From contig JADFXO010000194.1 of assembly GCA_015233485.1 (NCBI GenBank), positions 1-7,322 on the forward strand: DNA of 7,322 nucleotides, given 5' to 3'. Positions 1-5,137 of this stretch are shown piece by piece; within the stretch, counting starts at the first letter, position 1, and each line of letters begins with the position of its first letter. The position numbers were made by a program, and so were the translations under genes. This DNA is from Nitrospirota bacterium (GTDB lineage: Bacteria > Nitrospirota > Thermodesulfovibrionia > Thermodesulfovibrionales > Magnetobacteriaceae). Below the pieces are notes generated by a model. The model saw nothing but the letters and a program-made list of their open reading frames with translations. It was not told the origin of the DNA and searched no databases.

Positions 1-66
1 AATATTTTATTTATTTTACCAGTTTTAGAGTGTTTAATGAAATCAAAGTTCATATCAATTTAACTA

Positions 67-366
67 ATGTTGCAAAAATACCACCCTCTTTCTGTATTGC
101 ATGCAATCGAAACGTGCTATAATATAAACAATGCACTTTCACCAGAAGATCAAAGCATAACCATTGAATCTGCTATTGATATTATTAAAAGTTTTAAGAA
201 TCAAGAAACAGCAGAAATATTTCTTAAAGAGCTTATAGAGGCTGAGTACCTCACTATCAATCCAAAAGAAAAACAACCCAAGATAAGGATAGGTACAACA
301 TTTGTATATCATTTTAGGTATTTACAATTATTAGCAAAAGATAAGCAAGGGAATATCCACAAATGA
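67..366 (+). CDS. Hypothetical 99-aa protein, first gene of the left operon
   Basis: I do not recognise this protein. It is 99 aa, soluble looking, mostly helical by composition, with no signal peptide, membrane segment or cysteine motif. A helical stretch around residues 30-62 (SITIESAIDIIK, EIFLKELIEAEYL) followed by a basic, beta-prone tail would fit a small winged-helix-like fold, but that is only an impression. The ATG at 67 follows an in-frame TAA at 61-63, so the start cannot lie further upstream. No Shine-Dalgarno sequence is visible before it, so a later start is possible. The next gene starts 44 bases downstream on the same strand, which suggests co-transcription. Codon use is AT-rich like the next two genes and unlike the TA block to the right. 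Coding status is likely; function is unknown. Confidence 0.6.
   Translation: MLQKYHPLSVLHAIETCYNINNALSPEDQSITIESAIDIIKSFKNQETAEIFLKELIEAEYLTINPKEKQPKIRIGTTFVYHFRYLQLLAKDKQGNIHK
104..121 (+). repeat. 18-bp sequence repeated inverted at 7200-7217
   Basis: CAATCGAAACGTGCTATA at 104-121 occurs as an exact reverse complement at 7200-7217. In both places it is in frame and encodes IETCY, inside otherwise dissimilar proteins. It lies in the AT-rich flanks on either side of the TA array. Confidence 0.6.
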
Positions 367-410
367 ATAAACTTAACGAGATAGGTCATTATATGGGATG
401 GTAAATTATT

Positions 411-1297
411 ATGGACTCTAAAATAAGTAAGATCAAGGGTGTGGCTCAGAATCCGTGGATTGTTATTGTTGCTAATATTGCTAGTATTGGAGGGTTTTTA
501 GGATTTTTCTATACTGAATTCATTGCTCACACAAGTGTCCACGAGAGTTTGCTTGCAATAGTTTATATTATAGTGCAGATGTTTTTTGTTGCCGTGGGTT
601 TTTATTCTTTACATATTCGTCGGGAGGTTTCTGCATGGAGGAATGTTGCTTCGTTTTTTCACGATATTAATCATAATTATAGGAATGTATTGTGGAAGAA
701 TTTTTCTATCATGAGTCCAATGCTGGAAAAAACTGTGAAGGAGAAACTATCCATAGTGTATGTGAAAAAATAGAGAAAATATATTTTTCTTTAACCGGAA
801 AACCTTGTCTTGTTACCGTTAAACTTATTCGCCCCAAAGATGAGAAAGGGGATACATATTGTGAAATTTATGCTCGAAGTGAAACCAACTGCCGTAGAGA
901 TGATTTAGGCAAGAAACTCTTTGAAGTCTCCGAAGAAAATACAGTTTTCCATAAGGCGTTACAACGGCGTGGTATGAATGAAGATTGTTCTCATTTTCAT
1001 TCTGAAGATTTAACAAAAGAAGATAATTACAGAAATGAAAGACAAAACTGGAAAAATTTTTATAAAAGCACAATTGTAGTACCTATTCGGTACCATCCTA
1101 AGCAAGAGTTAAGAAAGAAAGTAATTCCAGACGATTTAGGCTTCCTCTGTGTTGACACAAGATCAACTAATCGTCTAAAAAAAGGAGCTCATGTTCAGAT
1201 ACTAGCTGCTCTTGCTGATCAAATGTATAACTTTTTATCACTTATGAAGGGGAGATATATAACGATCAACCCCAAGCAAGGAGAAGACAATGTCTAA
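411..1297 (+). CDS. Two-pass membrane protein with C-terminal GAF-like domain, split by a -1 frameshift
   Basis: Two overlapping frames, 411-773 and 692-1297, read as one protein of about 295 aa. The first has two hydrophobic segments (about residues 16-40, with PWIVIVANIASIGGFLGFF, and 46-68, with LLAIVYIIVQMFFVAVGFY), then a linker with HDINHNYRNVL. The second continues as a helix (IEKIYFSLTGKPCLVTVKLI) and a GAF-like alpha/beta domain: a CEIYAR strand, STIVVPIR, LGFLCVD and a final ALADQMYNFLSL helix. GAF domains bind small ligands or act as sensors. With both membrane segments at the N-terminus, the domain would face the cytoplasm. The switch is most simply placed at an A6 run (765-770) directly before the first frame's TAG. 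It could be programmed slippage, a real disabling mutation or a sequencing error. The last codons overlap the next gene. The split is clear; the GAF call is moderately sure. Confidence 0.65.
765..770 (+). other. A6 run at the frame junction of the 2TM-GAF gene (candidate slippage site)
   Basis: In the first frame the codons are GTG AAA AAA TAG. Moving back one base, or adding one A to the run, gives GTG AAA AAA ATA GAG and leads directly into the GAF-like frame. A second A6 run lies upstream at 727-732, inside the 82-base overlap, and could serve equally well. No clear downstream stem or upstream Shine-Dalgarno stimulator was found by eye, so programmed frameshifting is possible but not shown. 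Confidence 0.4.
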
Positions 1298-1640
1298 AAT
1301 TTTTAGGAAAGCACTAACTTTTTTGTATAGGCGCTATGGAGAGCTTGAGGCAACGAAAACATCGGAGCCTTCTTTACCCGATACTAAGACAGAAGTTCAT
1401 ATCTATCCAGAGTCGGCTGAAGCAAACCTGCGGAGACTTAAGATGGCAAGGATGATGAGAGAAGACCCGTTAGCTTATCGGAAGTTGGTGGATAGCTTAA
1501 TGAAGGACTTAGAATATGATTATTCGGACTTTCCCAAACCGGGGCAGCTTATATCTGACTCTACGGCTGAAGCAAACCTGCGGAGGCTTGATTATGCAAG
1601 GAAAATCAGGGGCGATTACTCAAAGCATCAACCCAAATAG
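1290..1640 (+). CDS. 116-aa protein with a duplicated AEANLRRL motif
   Basis: The family is not recognised. The N-terminus (MSKIFRKALTFLYRRY) is basic and amphipathic. The body carries two copies of a helical motif, AEANLRRL followed by xxARxxR, at residues 43-57 and 93-107, exactly 50 residues apart, joined by an acidic, aromatic linker (DLEYDYSDF). The matching DNA is an identical 22-bp direct repeat, so the duplication is recent or conserved at base level. AAGGAG at 1278-1283 is well placed for the ATG at 1290. The start lies inside the end of the 2TM-GAF gene (8-base overlap), so translation is probably coupled. The repeat could be a peptide motif that binds a partner such as its operon neighbour; that is inference. 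AT-rich codon use matches the upstream genes. Confidence 0.65.
   Translation: MSKIFRKALTFLYRRYGELEATKTSEPSLPDTKTEVHIYPESAEANLRRLKMARMMREDPLAYRKLVDSLMKDLEYDYSDFPKPGQLISDSTAEANLRRLDYARKIRGDYSKHQPK
1414..1585 (+). repeat. In-frame 22-bp direct repeat pair
   Basis: The 22 bases at 1414-1435 recur without change at 1564-1585, both in frame, coding for AEANLRR and flanking codons. Spacing is 150 bases. The surrounding codons also encode similar residues (RLKMAR, RLDYAR). Confidence 0.85.
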
Positions 1641-1941
1641 GATGATGCTGGCAACATCTAAAGCAATAAAAAAATCCAGCCAGCTATCGCCTTTTTGAAG
1701 CAAGGAATACAAACAATAAACAGGGCAGAAACGCCTGAATCGTTAGGTTGCGTATGGGGAATTAGCGCAACCACAACAACATCAGTGATGATATTGGGTT
1801 AGTCCAAATCAACGATAGAAGATAAACTGAATGGACTATTGGTTTGTCTTGTCTATCACTACATCGACCATAATTGTGTAAATAGCCAAAAAAATCCTAA
1901 ATGTTGTACAGCACAATAGACAAAAGGGGTCATTTTGTCTG
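1641..1941. other. Gene-free stretch with inverted repeats at the boundary between flank and TA array
   Basis: No convincing gene is visible on either strand in these 300 bases. The stretch holds a perfect 7-bp inverted repeat (GGTTGCG at 1746-1752, CGCAACC at 1766-1772, 13-base loop), a second (TAGTCCA at 1800-1806, TGGACTA at 1832-1838, 25-base loop) and an 8-bp pair at 1918-1940, listed separately. Base composition changes across this interval from AT-rich to more balanced. It could hold terminators for both convergent operons and the left junction of the array. Confidence 0.5.
1918..1940 (-). terminator. Stem-loop right after the nucleotidyltransferase operon
   Basis: AGACAAAA at 1918-1925 and TTTTGTCT at 1933-1940 are perfect 8-bp arms around a 7-base loop. 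The structure starts one base after the TAA of the 72-aa gene on the minus strand. The stem is AT-rich and is not followed by a clean T run, so it is a weak terminator candidate and might instead be a protein or recombination site. Confidence 0.35.
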
Positions 1942-2160
1942 TTAAGGCTTTCTTCTTGCAGCGTCGATTACGCGCCGAAAAACAGGCGATCCGAACAAGG
2001 GACGTTCACAGAGCTTGTTGGTTTTTTCGGCAACCTCACCGAAGGGGTCAGTCTTAATGGCCGCTATCAAAGGAACCCAGTCGGGCGCTTGACCTCTGGT
2101 CAGGATGTCCTCTATCGCAGCTACCGTAAATTCCTCATGGATCAAGTGTCTGTGTTTCAT
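1942..2160 (-). CDS. 72-aa partner of the AbiEii-type nucleotidyltransferase
   Basis: A small protein with a short hydrophilic N-terminus and a pattern (TRGQAPDWVPLIAAIKTDPFGEVAEKTNKLCE, here split: GQAPDW, LIAAIKTDPFGEVAEK, LFGSPVFRRVIDAARR) that I associate with small proteins found beside AbiEii-like nucleotidyltransferases. That association is from memory, not a search. The ATG at 2160 overlaps the TGA of the nucleotidyltransferase by four bases (ATGA), so translation is coupled. By analogy with TA pairs it would be the antitoxin or regulator, although it lies downstream of the presumed toxin, whereas AbiEi antitoxins are larger winged-helix proteins encoded upstream. No separate promoter is seen. 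Coding status is very likely; role is inferred from position. Confidence 0.72.
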   Translation of the reverse strand: MKHRHLIHEEFTVAAIEDILTRGQAPDWVPLIAAIKTDPFGEVAEKTNKLCERPLFGSPVFRRVIDAARRKP

Positions 2161-2981
2161 GTGTCAAGCCCAGGCAACAGGACTGGAGGTGGTGTTTGAC
2201 CGGCAGCGCGGGCATCACGCCAAGCGTCAATTTTGCCTTGCGTCTGTTGAGCTTCCGTTGATTGGTCAATGTGTAATGCCTTTTCACAGGCATTGAGCAG
2301 CCAGTCGGACAACTTACCGCACACATCGGCGACGTGTTCCCAGCGGTCAAACGGAGGACGAACGCCTTTGTATTCGGCAAGATCAACTTTATCGAGGTCA
2401 TAGGGTGGTGGAGCAGCTAACTGCATCATCAGTTGTGTGCGCACAACCCACGCGCCGCCGCTTTTTTGTTTGTAGAGATCATCCATGCTCCACAGCGCTT
2501 CACCGGCGACGTTTATTCCCATGTGCTCTGCCAGAGCTGCCAAATCGAGGTAGTCCCTTGTGGCGTTACGTTCAAGACACAGAAACGACTTGATGCGTAG
2601 CACTTCAGGCAACGTCGGCAGAACCACGTCGTGGCTGCCCATACGCATAACCGTTGTTTCCAAAGGTCGCGCACGGCGTAACTGACGCACTCCCGTTTCT
2701 ACCCCGTCGAGCGAACCAAGGATCAAGACCGGACGATTGACCCGCGCCGTCTCCCATCCTGCCACCGACTCCAGCTCAGTCAAAACCGTGTCAAAGCGTT
2801 TACGGAGATCGGGGAGAACATGATCGTGGTCAAATGAGAAACGATGCCCGGCGTAAAGCGCCGAGGCTGTCCCTCCGACAAGCACAGCTTCCGGTAAAAC
2901 GCCTTGCAACCGGCATAGCGACGCCAGCACCTCTTCCCATGCGTCGTCTTTCACAACAGACCGTTCGTCGTTTTTGCTCAT
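2157..2981 (-). CDS. Nucleotidyltransferase, AbiEii/AbiGii toxin-like
   Basis: A 274-aa protein of the DNA polymerase beta-type nucleotidyltransferase superfamily. The signature is GGT at residues 36-38, HRFSFDHDH at 46-54 (two acidic metal ligands, D51 and D53) and the later motif K131 ... ERNATRDYLDL at 137-147, typical of AbiEii-like proteins. Known AbiEii/MenT toxins transfer nucleotides to tRNA 3' ends or are thought to bind GTP; the substrate here cannot be told. The C-terminal 80 residues are variable and end in a proline-rich tail. An in-frame stop lies just upstream of the ATG at 2981, so this is the most upstream start possible. No Shine-Dalgarno is present, and a TATAAT box sits six bases before the ATG, suggesting a leaderless mRNA. 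The 72-aa partner follows with an ATGA overlap. Confidence 0.85.
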   Translation of the reverse strand: MSKNDERSVVKDDAWEEVLASLCRLQGVLPEAVLVGGTASALYAGHRFSFDHDHVLPDLRKRFDTVLTELESVAGWETARVNRPVLILGSLDGVETGVRQLRRARPLETTVMRMGSHDVVLPTLPEVLRIKSFLCLERNATRDYLDLAALAEHMGINVAGEALWSMDDLYKQKSGGAWVVRTQLMMQLAAPPPYDLDKVDLAEYKGVRPPFDRWEHVADVCGKLSDWLLNACEKALHIDQSTEAQQTQGKIDAWRDARAAGQTPPPVLLPGLDT

Positions 2982-2987
2982 AAGCCC

Positions 2988-2996
2988 ATTATATCA
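2988..2996 (-). promoter_or_regulatory. Extended -10 promoter abutting the nucleotidyltransferase start
   Basis: On the minus strand the bases read TGATATAAT, a perfect TATAAT with the TGn extension. Only six bases (GGGCTT) separate it from the ATG, so transcription should start at or next to the A of the start codon. A -35 box is weak at best (CTGCTA, 18-base spacer), as is usual for extended -10 promoters. Confidence 0.6.
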
Positions 2997-3022
2997 CATA
3001 CAGCCTTGCCTTAGCAGGTGAG

Positions 3023-3045
3023 AAAAAAGGGGTCTGGTTTGACCC
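3023..3045 (-). terminator. Intrinsic terminator of mazEF
   Basis: On the minus strand, GGGTC and GACCC form a perfect 5-bp stem around a 6-base loop, followed by C and then six T (3028-3023). It begins about 30 bases after the mazF stop. The stem is short but has the standard hairpin-plus-T-run layout and separates mazEF from the next operon's promoter. Confidence 0.6.
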
Positions 3046-3076
3046 TCGCCCGCCTTGCAGCGGCACGAGCCGAGAG

Positions 3077-3403
3077 TCAATCTGCTATGCCGATGATGAC
3101 CGCGAGCATATGATTGAGGGCAAGGCGCGTGCCTTCGTCGATAGACCCTATCACCTTGCCGCATTTTTCGCGCGGTATGGCGATGATCTTGTCCACCATG
3201 ATCTGGGATGACTGTTTCAGGCCGTTTGTTTCGGTCGGTTCAAGAGACAGACGAAAGATCGGAGCATTGACAAGCGTGCTGGTAAAAAGGCAAACAAGGA
3301 CGCTATCCGTTGTTTTTAGCCAGTCGGATTGAATGACGACGGATGGTTGCGGTTTTCCGTAGTCTACTGATGCTGAAACCGTGACAATGTCGCCCCGCTT
3401 CAT
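3077..3403 (-). CDS. mazF: MazF/PemK-family endoribonuclease toxin
   Basis: A 108-aa protein of the MazF/PemK/CcdB fold, of normal family length. Visible family motifs are RGDIV at residues 3-7, GKPQPSVVIQSD at 16-27 (the usual G-K-x-R-P-hydrophobic segment, with Q where Arg is common), a central TSTLVNAPIFRLSLEPT strand pair, and SQIMVDKIIAI at about 66-76, which contributes the active-site Thr/Ser and interface. MazF toxins cut mRNA or rRNA at short sequences; the target here is unknown. The ATG at 3403 overlaps the TGA of the antitoxin (ATGA), the classic antitoxin-first layout. A hairpin-T-run terminator follows. Identification is firm; whether the Q for R change alters activity is not known. 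Confidence 0.9.
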   Translation of the reverse strand: MKRGDIVTVSASVDYGKPQPSVVIQSDWLKTTDSVLVCLFTSTLVNAPIFRLSLEPTETNGLKQSSQIMVDKIIAIPREKCGKVIGSIDEGTRLALNHMLAVIIGIAD

Positions 3404-3627
3404 GTGTCAGGCCATAGGAAAGCGGAGTTGATAAAGTCAAGAGCCTCCTTTTCCTCTGGACGCCCGCGCAATAACCTTGCCTGCCGTTCAGCTTCCTTTG
3501 CAAACTCTGGTCTATGGGTATCAGGCACCCAGACCCGCAGGAGCTTCATACCCTTGTTGCGCTGTGTGCGACGGTAGCGTTGAAACTTGCTTAACCCGTC
3601 CCCTGTCGTTCGCTTTGCGTGTGGCAT
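3400..3627 (-). CDS. mazE: MazE-family antitoxin (DUF3018 type)
   Basis: A 75-aa protein with the DUF3018 pattern: SKFQRYRRTQRNKGMK (residues 13-28), LLRVWVPDT (29-37), then a helix EFAKEAERQARLL and ending EEKEALDFINSAF, which usually contacts the toxin. The frame is open up to 3867, but the upstream extension has no family similarity, overlaps tacT and the promoter, and lacks a ribosome site. The ATG at 3627 follows GGGGGGAGGCC, giving a strong but closely spaced ribosome site (GGAGG only two bases from ATG). It neutralises the adjacent MazF and probably represses the shared promoter together with it. The ATGA overlap with mazF sets coupled translation. Confidence 0.88.
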   Translation of the reverse strand: MPHAKRTTGDGLSKFQRYRRTQRNKGMKLLRVWVPDTHRPEFAKEAERQARLLRGRPEEKEALDFINSAFLWPDT

Positions 3628-3645
3628 GGCCTCCCCCCGTAAGCA

Positions 3646-3686
3646 GTGCGCACCAACAAGGTAGCGCACTACCAGATGAATGTCAA
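3646..3686 (-). promoter_or_regulatory. mazEF promoter and operator candidates
   Basis: On the minus strand TTGACA (3686-3681) is followed after 17 bases by TACCTT (3663-3658), a good -35 with a weaker -10, leaving a leader of about 25 bases. Two inverted repeats lie across it: GGTAG-4-CTACC (3660-3673), inside the spacer and -10, and the perfect palindrome GTGCGCAC (3646-3653), just downstream. Both share the core GTGCGC, so they are plausible binding sites for autorepression by MazE/MazEF. Confidence 0.55.
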
Positions 3687-3738
3687 GGAAAGACTTTAGA
3701 GAAATAGGACATTTGAACCTGCACCTACAGCTAACATT
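3680..3738 (-). repeat. Upstream repeat element, copy A (mazEF)
   Basis: The 46 bases 3680-3725 match 4611-4656 at 39 positions without gaps, including the last 19 bases (GGACATTTGAACCTGCACC at 3707-3725) exactly. Weaker similarity runs on to 3738. The element includes the -35 box of mazEF and the sequence upstream of it. Confidence 0.85.
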
Positions 3739-3745
3739 TGATGAG

Positions 3746-4270
3746 CTATTCTGTGAAATAAGCCTTAATGACGGCCATTGGCAGGAAAAGCCGGTGAGAG
3801 TGATTAACCAAGGGTACAAACTGAAAATGCTCATAGAAAGCCTTGGCCTTATCATCCATGGCATCAACGATCACGGCCACAGAGCCGATTTGCTCTGTAG
3901 ATATGAGGGATCGACGGAGCGCATCCACGAGCAATAATTCGCCGTAACCCCTGCCTTGATAATGACGGTCTACCGCCAGCCTGCCAATCAGAGTCGCAGG
4001 CATCAATGGGTAGCGTGGCAGTTTGGCAGTAATACGATCAGGAAGCTCACCTACATTAACGCTGGTTGAAGAAAGCGTGTAGTAGCCAGCGATTGACGCA
4101 GGCGTATCACCGGAAAGGACGAACGTGGCCGCAACCTTCTTTTTCGTGTCCTGTCCAGCCTGTTTGCGGATATAGTGATCCAGCGCCTCTACATCACAAC
4201 CAAAAGCCGTTCGGTCGTGGTGCTTACCGAGCGGCTCGATGACTGGTTTAGGGCTGGATGGCACCGACAC
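3746..4270 (-). CDS. tacT: GNAT-family acetyltransferase toxin, TacT type (minus-strand copy)
   Basis: A 174-aa acetyltransferase of the TacT/AtaT-like toxin group, which block translation by acetylating the amino acid on charged tRNA using acetyl-CoA. Motifs in order: the N-terminal FGCDVEALDHYI (residues 23-34; such toxins typically have F-x-C-G with a following helix), IAGYYTLSS (60-68), LIGRLAVD (94-101), the acetyl-CoA loop QGRGYG (105-110), VDAMDDKAKAFYEHFQF (135-151) with Y146 in the expected catalytic position. The start is GTG at 4270, one base after the antitoxin stop; no ATG is available near, and coupling to the antitoxin explains the poor ribosome site. Length is normal for the family and no active residue is missing. 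The three-dimensional target tRNA is unknown. Confidence 0.9.
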   Translation of the reverse strand: MSVPSSPKPVIEPLGKHHDRTAFGCDVEALDHYIRKQAGQDTKKKVAATFVLSGDTPASIAGYYTLSSTSVNVGELPDRITAKLPRYPLMPATLIGRLAVDRHYQGRGYGELLLVDALRRSLISTEQIGSVAVIVDAMDDKAKAFYEHFQFVPLVNHSHRLFLPMAVIKAYFTE

Positions 4271-4271
4271 G

Positions 4272-4565
4272 TCAATCCATGATCTTTTTGTAGCGCTTTA
4301 CGGCTTTCTTTAAACGGCCTGATGTCAGCGTGGGGTTTAGCAAAACCGAGACAAAGATTTCGCGATCCTGTCCAGCCAGCGTCATAACCTCATGATCCTG
4401 AATAACCTTTGTTGCTGTGGTATTTAGCGTGGAAACCACAAAATCGGTCAAGGTGCTACCCTGCAACTCCGCAGCCCTTTCAAACAAGCGTTTTTGGGCG
4501 ACGCTTATTCTGGCCTCCAGTCGGCCACCTTTCGATGCAGACTTGTGCGCTCCTGTTGATTGCAT
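4272..4565 (-). CDS. tacA: TacA-type (DUF1778) antitoxin, minus-strand copy
   Basis: A 97-aa ribbon-helix-helix antitoxin of the DUF1778 family. The N-terminal DNA-binding part contains EARISVAQKRLFERAAELQGSTL (split here: ARISVAQKRLFERAAELQ, then STLTDFVVSTL), and the C-terminal part has a toxin-neutralising segment with the family's LAGQDREIFVSVLLNP pattern ending in a basic tail. Two ATG codons are in frame at 4571 and 4565. AGGAGG (4579-4574) lies two bases from the first and eight from the second, so I chose 4565. It should bind TacT and repress the shared promoter. The stop is one base from the toxin GTG. Confidence 0.88.
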   Translation of the reverse strand: MQSTGAHKSASKGGRLEARISVAQKRLFERAAELQGSTLTDFVVSTLNTTATKVIQDHEVMTLAGQDREIFVSVLLNPTLTSGRLKKAVKRYKKIMD

Positions 4566-4588
4566 AGCCATTACCTCCTAATCTTTTT

Positions 4589-4617
4589 ATTGTACGTCAA
4601 ATAGCCGTACATGTCAA
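4589..4617 (-). promoter_or_regulatory. Promoter and operator of the minus-strand tacAT
   Basis: TTGACA (4617-4612), 17 bases, TACAAT (4594-4589) on the minus strand: a strong sigma70-type promoter. The inverted repeat TGTACG-9-CGTACA (4591-4596 and 4606-4611) covers the -10 and spacer, where a ribbon-helix-helix repressor would block RNA polymerase. The leader to the ATG at 4565 is about 17 bases and holds AGGAGG. Confidence 0.7.
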
Positions 4618-4669
4618 GGTGAGATTTTGAAAAAATGGGACATTTGAACCTGCACCCACATACGACATT
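4611..4669 (-). repeat. Upstream repeat element, copy B (minus-strand tacAT)
   Basis: Second copy of the element at 3680-3738. Here too it begins exactly at the -35 box and runs upstream. The -10 and operator parts of the two promoters are not shared. Confidence 0.85.
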
Positions 4670-4681
4670 AGACATTTTGGT

Positions 4682-4766
4682 TCATTTTGTCCAATGTCCA
4701 AAAACGCACTGTAGATTTTATGCGGCTTTCAGAGGGGTTGCGAAGGCCAAACATTAGACAAAATGA
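4682..4766. repeat. Long inverted repeat between the divergent tacAT operons
   Basis: The 16 bases at 4682-4697 (starting TCATTTTGTC) match the reverse complement of 4751-4766 (ending GACAAAATGA) at 15 of 16 positions, with a 53-base interval. Several ACATT motifs (4640-4644, 4665-4669, 4672-4676, 4751-4755, inverted at 4693-4697) cluster here. The role could be a shared operator or an insertion-related site; no gene is present in 4572-4858. Confidence 0.55.
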
Positions 4767-4806
4767 TAAGGTTGGTTTTTTCTAAAACCGCGCCCCTTTG
4801 TTTGTG

Positions 4807-4835
4807 TTGACATTTTCTATACAAATGTGTATAGT
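4807..4835 (+). promoter_or_regulatory. Promoter and operator of the plus-strand tacAT
   Basis: TTGACA (4807-4812), 17 bases, TATAGT (4830-4835). A perfect inverted repeat CTATAC-6-GTATAG (4817-4834) spans the spacer and -10, and a further GTATA half-site follows at 4842-4846. This is the expected place for repression by the TacA antitoxin. AAGGAGG ends six bases before the ATG at 4859. Confidence 0.75.
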
Positions 4836-4858
4836 AGAAGTGTATAAGGAGGTGTCCT

Positions 4859-5137
4859 ATGACGCAAGCACAAAGAAAGGAGGCCGTATCCATCAACATA
4901 GGAGCCAAAGCGCAGCAGCGCGATCTTATTGATCAAGCCGCCGAAAGGCTTGGCCGGAGCCGATCAGATTTCATGCTCGGAGCTGCCTGCTGTGAAGCGG
5001 AAGACGTGCTGCTTGACCAAGCATTTTTTACAGTCAACGCTACGACTTTTGCCAAGTTTCAGGCGATGCTTGATCAGCCGTTGCCTCCAACCGATAAACT
5101 ACGTCGGCTGCTCAAAACGAAAGCTCCCTGGGAATGA
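4859..5137 (+). CDS. tacA: TacA-type (DUF1778) antitoxin, plus-strand copy
   Basis: A 92-aa ribbon-helix-helix antitoxin with the full DUF1778 pattern: KEAVSINIGAKAQQRDLIDQ (residues 8-27) forms the DNA-binding strand and first helix, AAERLGRSRSDFML the second, then LLDQAFFTVNATTFAKFQAML and ending LLKTKAPW, the conserved toxin-binding end. An AGGAGG ribosome site at 4847-4852 fixes the ATG at 4859. The TGA overlaps the ATG of the toxin by four bases. It neutralises the downstream acetyltransferase and probably represses its own promoter through the CTATAC/GTATAG site. It is clearly diverged from the minus-strand TacA, so cross-neutralisation is not expected. Confidence 0.9.
   Translation: MTQAQRKEAVSINIGAKAQQRDLIDQAAERLGRSRSDFMLGAACCEAEDVLLDQAFFTVNATTFAKFQAMLDQPLPPTDKLRRLLKTKAPWE

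Noticed and set aside
1..66. Three-prime end of an upstream gene (open frame 1-63 ending in TAA)
   Set aside because: Two frames are open across this short AT-rich stretch and neither has recognisable sequence, so no call can be supported.
363..404. 13-codon ORF overlapping the stop of the first gene (MNKLNEIGHYMGW)
   Set aside because: It is too short to support and lacks a ribosome site; kept only as a possible leader peptide before the 2TM-GAF gene.
825..1073. 82-aa minus-strand ORF inside the GAF-like coding region
   Set aside because: It is antisense to a domain with a recognisable fold pattern and has no ribosome site or family similarity.
1516..1698. 60-aa plus-strand ORF over the end of the 116-aa gene
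   Set aside because: It is out of frame with the gene that carries the protein-level repeat, and its start lacks a ribosome site.
1742..1772. Integron attC site or cassette array
   Set aside because: GTTAGGT matches GTTRRRY and the modules look cassette-like, but no paired RYYYAAC box, no attC-like length of imperfect repeat and no IntI were found; the recombinase is FimB-like.
3628..3867. Upstream extension of the mazE reading frame (open to 3867)
   Set aside because: It overlaps tacT and the mazEF promoter, has no family similarity, and the ATG at 3627 has a strong ribosome site directly before it.
3680..4669. CRISPR repeats or an insertion sequence end for the 46-bp element
   Set aside because: There are only two copies about 930 bases apart, enclosing a tacAT pair, in direct orientation, with no transposase and no regular spacers.
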